Shown here piece by piece: positions 62,427 through 64,000 of a stretch of DNA of 64,000 nucleotides. The DNA comes from MED-G105 sp039814575. GTDB taxonomy: Bacteria > Pseudomonadota > Alphaproteobacteria > Caulobacterales > Parvularculaceae. The DNA lies in the NCBI GenBank assembly GCA_039814575.1, contig JBCCAY010000010.1:1-64000 (forward strand), in the 5' to 3' direction. Position numbers and translations under genes: made by a program. Numbering within the stretch: position 1 is the first letter of the stretch; every line of letters starts with the position of its first letter. Below the pieces are notes generated by a model, which did no database searches, was not told the origin of the DNA, and was given only the letters and a program-made list of their open reading frames with translations.

Positions 62427-63311
62427 CTATTCGACATTCTGAACCTGCTCACGCATCTGGTCTATGACCGTTTTCAGCGCAAGGCCAATCTGTTTCAGCG
62501 CCAAATCCGGCACCTTGGCGCAGAGCGTATTCGCCTCTCGGTTAAATTCTTGCACCAAAAAATCAAATTGCCGGCCGATTGGCCCATTTTGTTCGGATAA
62601 AAGCGCCTCGGCGCTTTCAAGATGCGCTTCGAGCCGGTCTAACTCCTCGCGAACGTCCGCTTTCACGGCTAAAAGGCTCGCTTCCTGGGCGAGGCGATCG
62701 TCGCTCAAGGATAGTGTCGTTAACAGTTCGGAAAGCTGGTTCTCCAGCCGTTTTTTGAACAGCGGTTGGATTTTTTCCGCGGCCTCGGCCGCTTCTTTAC
62801 GTAGCGAAGCGGCTGCAGACAGTCTTTCGCGCAGCACGGCGTGCAGCTTTTCGCCCTCTTCCGCGCGCGCGGTCTCTAGTCCCGTTAACGCCTCGTTAAA
62901 TCCTTCAAGAAGCGTTCTCGAAAGATTTGCGAGGGCCGCTTCGTCGGGTGCGCTAGTGTCGTTTTGGACAACGCCCTTAAGCGTCAGGATCGCTTCGGCG
63001 CGCGGCGTCTCACAGGCTATTTTGCTCTGCACCAGTTCCACAGCGGCGATTGCGGCGTCCAGATTGGCTTCGTTGATCGAAAAATCGGCGTTCGACTTAT
63101 CCGCCGTAACGGTGAGCGACGCGCTCACATTCCCTCTGGAAAGGCGCGCCGCCGTCGCTTTGCGGCAAGCGAGTTCCAGATGGTCGAAGCCCGGCGGCAG
63201 CCGAAGGCGGACTTCAAGGCCCCGGCCGTTTACGGATTTGATTTCCCAAGCCCAGCTGCGACCGTCGGTTTCTCCCGTCGCCCGAGCAAAGCCCGTCATT
63301 GATCGGATCAC
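62427..63311 (-). CDS. YicC family endoribonuclease
   Basis: This 294-residue protein starts I-R-S-M-T-G-F-A-R, the usual YicC opening, and has W-E-I-K-S-V-N-G-R-G-L-E-V-R near residue 22. A long helical coil follows, then the C-terminal D-F-L-V-Q-E-F-N-R-E-A-N-T-L. YicC is a homohexameric RNase in E. coli. The start is a GTG at 63311, supported by family start and GGGAG, although an ATG four codons later is in frame. It lies between mltG and gmk, the usual neighbours. Confidence 0.93.
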   Translation of the reverse strand: MIRSMTGFARATGETDGRSWAWEIKSVNGRGLEVRLRLPPGFDHLELACRKATAARLSRGNVSASLTVTADKSNADFSINEANLDAAIAAVELVQSKIACETPRAEAILTLKGVVQNDTSAPDEAALANLSRTLLEGFNEALTGLETARAEEGEKLHAVLRERLSAAASLRKEAAEAAEKIQPLFKKRLENQLSELLTTLSLSDDRLAQEASLLAVKADVREELDRLEAHLESAEALLSEQNGPIGRQFDFLVQEFNREANTLCAKVPDLALKQIGLALKTVIDQMREQVQNVE

Positions 63312-63340
63312 GCCGCCGTCTCTCCCTTAGATAGAATTGA

Positions 63341-64000
63341 TTATTGTTGAGCCGCCTGCGCCGCTGCTTGACGTTCGCGTTCAATCCGACGCCAATTCGC
63401 GACATTGCGATTGTGTTCCGTGAGGCTCGAGGCGAAGGCATGACCGCCGCTGCCGTCTGCGACGAAAAATAAATCGTCCGTACTTGCGGGGTTAAGCGTC
63501 GCTAGAATGGCGTCTTTGCCGGGATTAGCGATCGGCGTCGGCGGCAGACCGGAGATTCGATACGTGTTATAGGGCGTTTCACGTTTCAATTCGCTGACGC
63601 GTAACCCCCGCCCCAGCGGTTCGCCGCCGGTCAATCCGTAGATGATCGTCGGGTCAGACTCCAGCCGCATGCCTTTCCTCAACCGGTGTACGAACACCGC
63701 AGCGATGCGTTCGCGTTCGGCGGCGACACCGGTTTCTTTTTCAATAATTGATGCAAGGATGATCGCTTCATCGCGCGTTGAATAGGGCAGTTCAAGCGCG
63801 CGGTCGTCCCATGCGCCGTCAATAAAGGCGTCTTGCGCTTTCATCATTGTATTGATGATCTGATCGCGGGTTTGGCCGCGAGTGAAAGCGTACGTCTCCG
63901 GAAGAAGGTCGCCCTCCGCAGGGCTTAACGTGATTTCGCCCTCAAGCCTCTCGTTTGCTTCGATAATGCGTAAGGCCTGCGCCGTCGTCAGCCCTTCTGG
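63341..64000 (-). CDS. mltG: Endolytic transglycosylase MltG, C-terminal part
   Basis: The frame is open to the window end, so the N-terminal membrane anchor is outside. The visible 219 residues hold L-L-P-E-T-Y-A-F, then A-I-I-L-A-S-I-I-E-K-E-T-G with the catalytic glutamate, and D-P-T-I-I-Y-G-L. Y-N-T-Y-R-I-S-G-L-P-P-T-P-I-A-N-P-G follows. MltG cuts nascent peptidoglycan glycan strands and ends their growth. The tail is short and Ala/Gln-rich. It heads a series with yicC and gmk, the common order in alphaproteobacteria. Confidence 0.95.
   Translation of the reverse strand, partial: PEGLTTAQALRIIEANERLEGEITLSPAEGDLLPETYAFTRGQTRDQIINTMMKAQDAFIDGAWDDRALELPYSTRDEAIILASIIEKETGVAAERERIAAVFVHRLRKGMRLESDPTIIYGLTGGEPLGRGLRVSELKRETPYNTYRISGLPPTPIANPGKDAILATLNPASTDDLFFVADGSGGHAFASSLTEHNRNVANWRRIERERQAAAQAAQQ

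Noticed and set aside
62464..63330. 288-residue plus-strand frame
   Set aside because: Antisense to yicC, Ser/Arg-rich, and no conserved features.

Overview
The window looks like a chromosomal segment of an alphaproteobacterium. The evidence is a SciP-type DUF1153 cell-cycle regulator with a CtrA-like half-site pair upstream, an NDUFS4-type complex I accessory subunit, a two-domain cold shock protein, class II GlpX fructose bisphosphatase, class I PHA synthase, and TonB-receptor and LytS/LytTR genes. Parvularculales, Hyphomonadaceae or Caulobacterales-like lineages fit best, but this is inference from gene content alone. No phage, insertion sequence, integrase or CRISPR array was seen. The stretch reads as core genome plus ordinary accessory metabolism.

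Layout. 1-3.4 kb: end of an alpha/beta hydrolase, then succinate-semialdehyde dehydrogenase, a carboxymuconolactone decarboxylase-like protein and a 3-hydroxyisobutyrate dehydrogenase-family enzyme. 3.4-4.3 kb: two decaying genes on the minus strand, a small lipoprotein with a 5-bp duplication frameshift and an AraC regulator with an in-frame stop and a shrunken membrane domain. 4.4-6.6 kb: tRNA-Arg, NDUFS4-like subunit, tRNA-Pro, cold shock protein with a structured leader, YbjN protein. 6.9-12.6 kb: desaturase, GMC oxidoreductase, altronate dehydratase family enzyme and a divergent LysR regulator with a perfect 25-bp palindrome between them. 12.7-19.4 kb: tRNA-Glu, recJ, ABC exporter, glpX, outer-membrane barrel, lipoprotein. 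19.5-28.8 kb: phaC, Baeyer-Villiger-type monooxygenase and divergent porin, MFS transporter, DUF2946 protein, His-rich outer-membrane protein, second barrel. 28.9-32.1 kb: gabT and three unrecognised genes. 32.2-36.1 kb: MoxR ATPase, Clp-fold serine proteinase, VWA protein, Hpt protein. 36.2-41.5 kb: a 14-bp tandem repeat, a LEA-like membrane-anchored protein, HerA-like ATPase, CPBP protease, Nudix hydrolase, GyrI-like protein. 41.9-45.3 kb: beta-oxidation operon (thiolase then FadB/FadJ-like). 45.7-51.4 kb: LytS/LytTR pair, TonB receptor, folD, tRNA-Met. 51.6-64 kb: membrane protein, LhgO-like oxidase, YkgJ, mnmA, sciP, flhF-like, lemA-htpX pair, DUF2959 lipoprotein, IlvD/Edd sugar-acid dehydratase, and the gmk/yicC/mltG cluster cut by the window end.

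Themes. GABA degradation is present but split (gabD at the start, gabT at 29 kb). Sugar-acid catabolism is represented by an altronate dehydratase-type and an arabinonate dehydratase-type enzyme. Carbon storage (phaC), beta-oxidation and gluconeogenesis (glpX) point to growth on fatty and organic acids. No clearly new defence or mobile system was found. The items most worth a second look are the decayed gene pair, the MoxR/Clp-fold proteinase/VWA triad, the lysine/alanine-rich extension on PhaC, the operator palindrome and the 14-bp repeat array.
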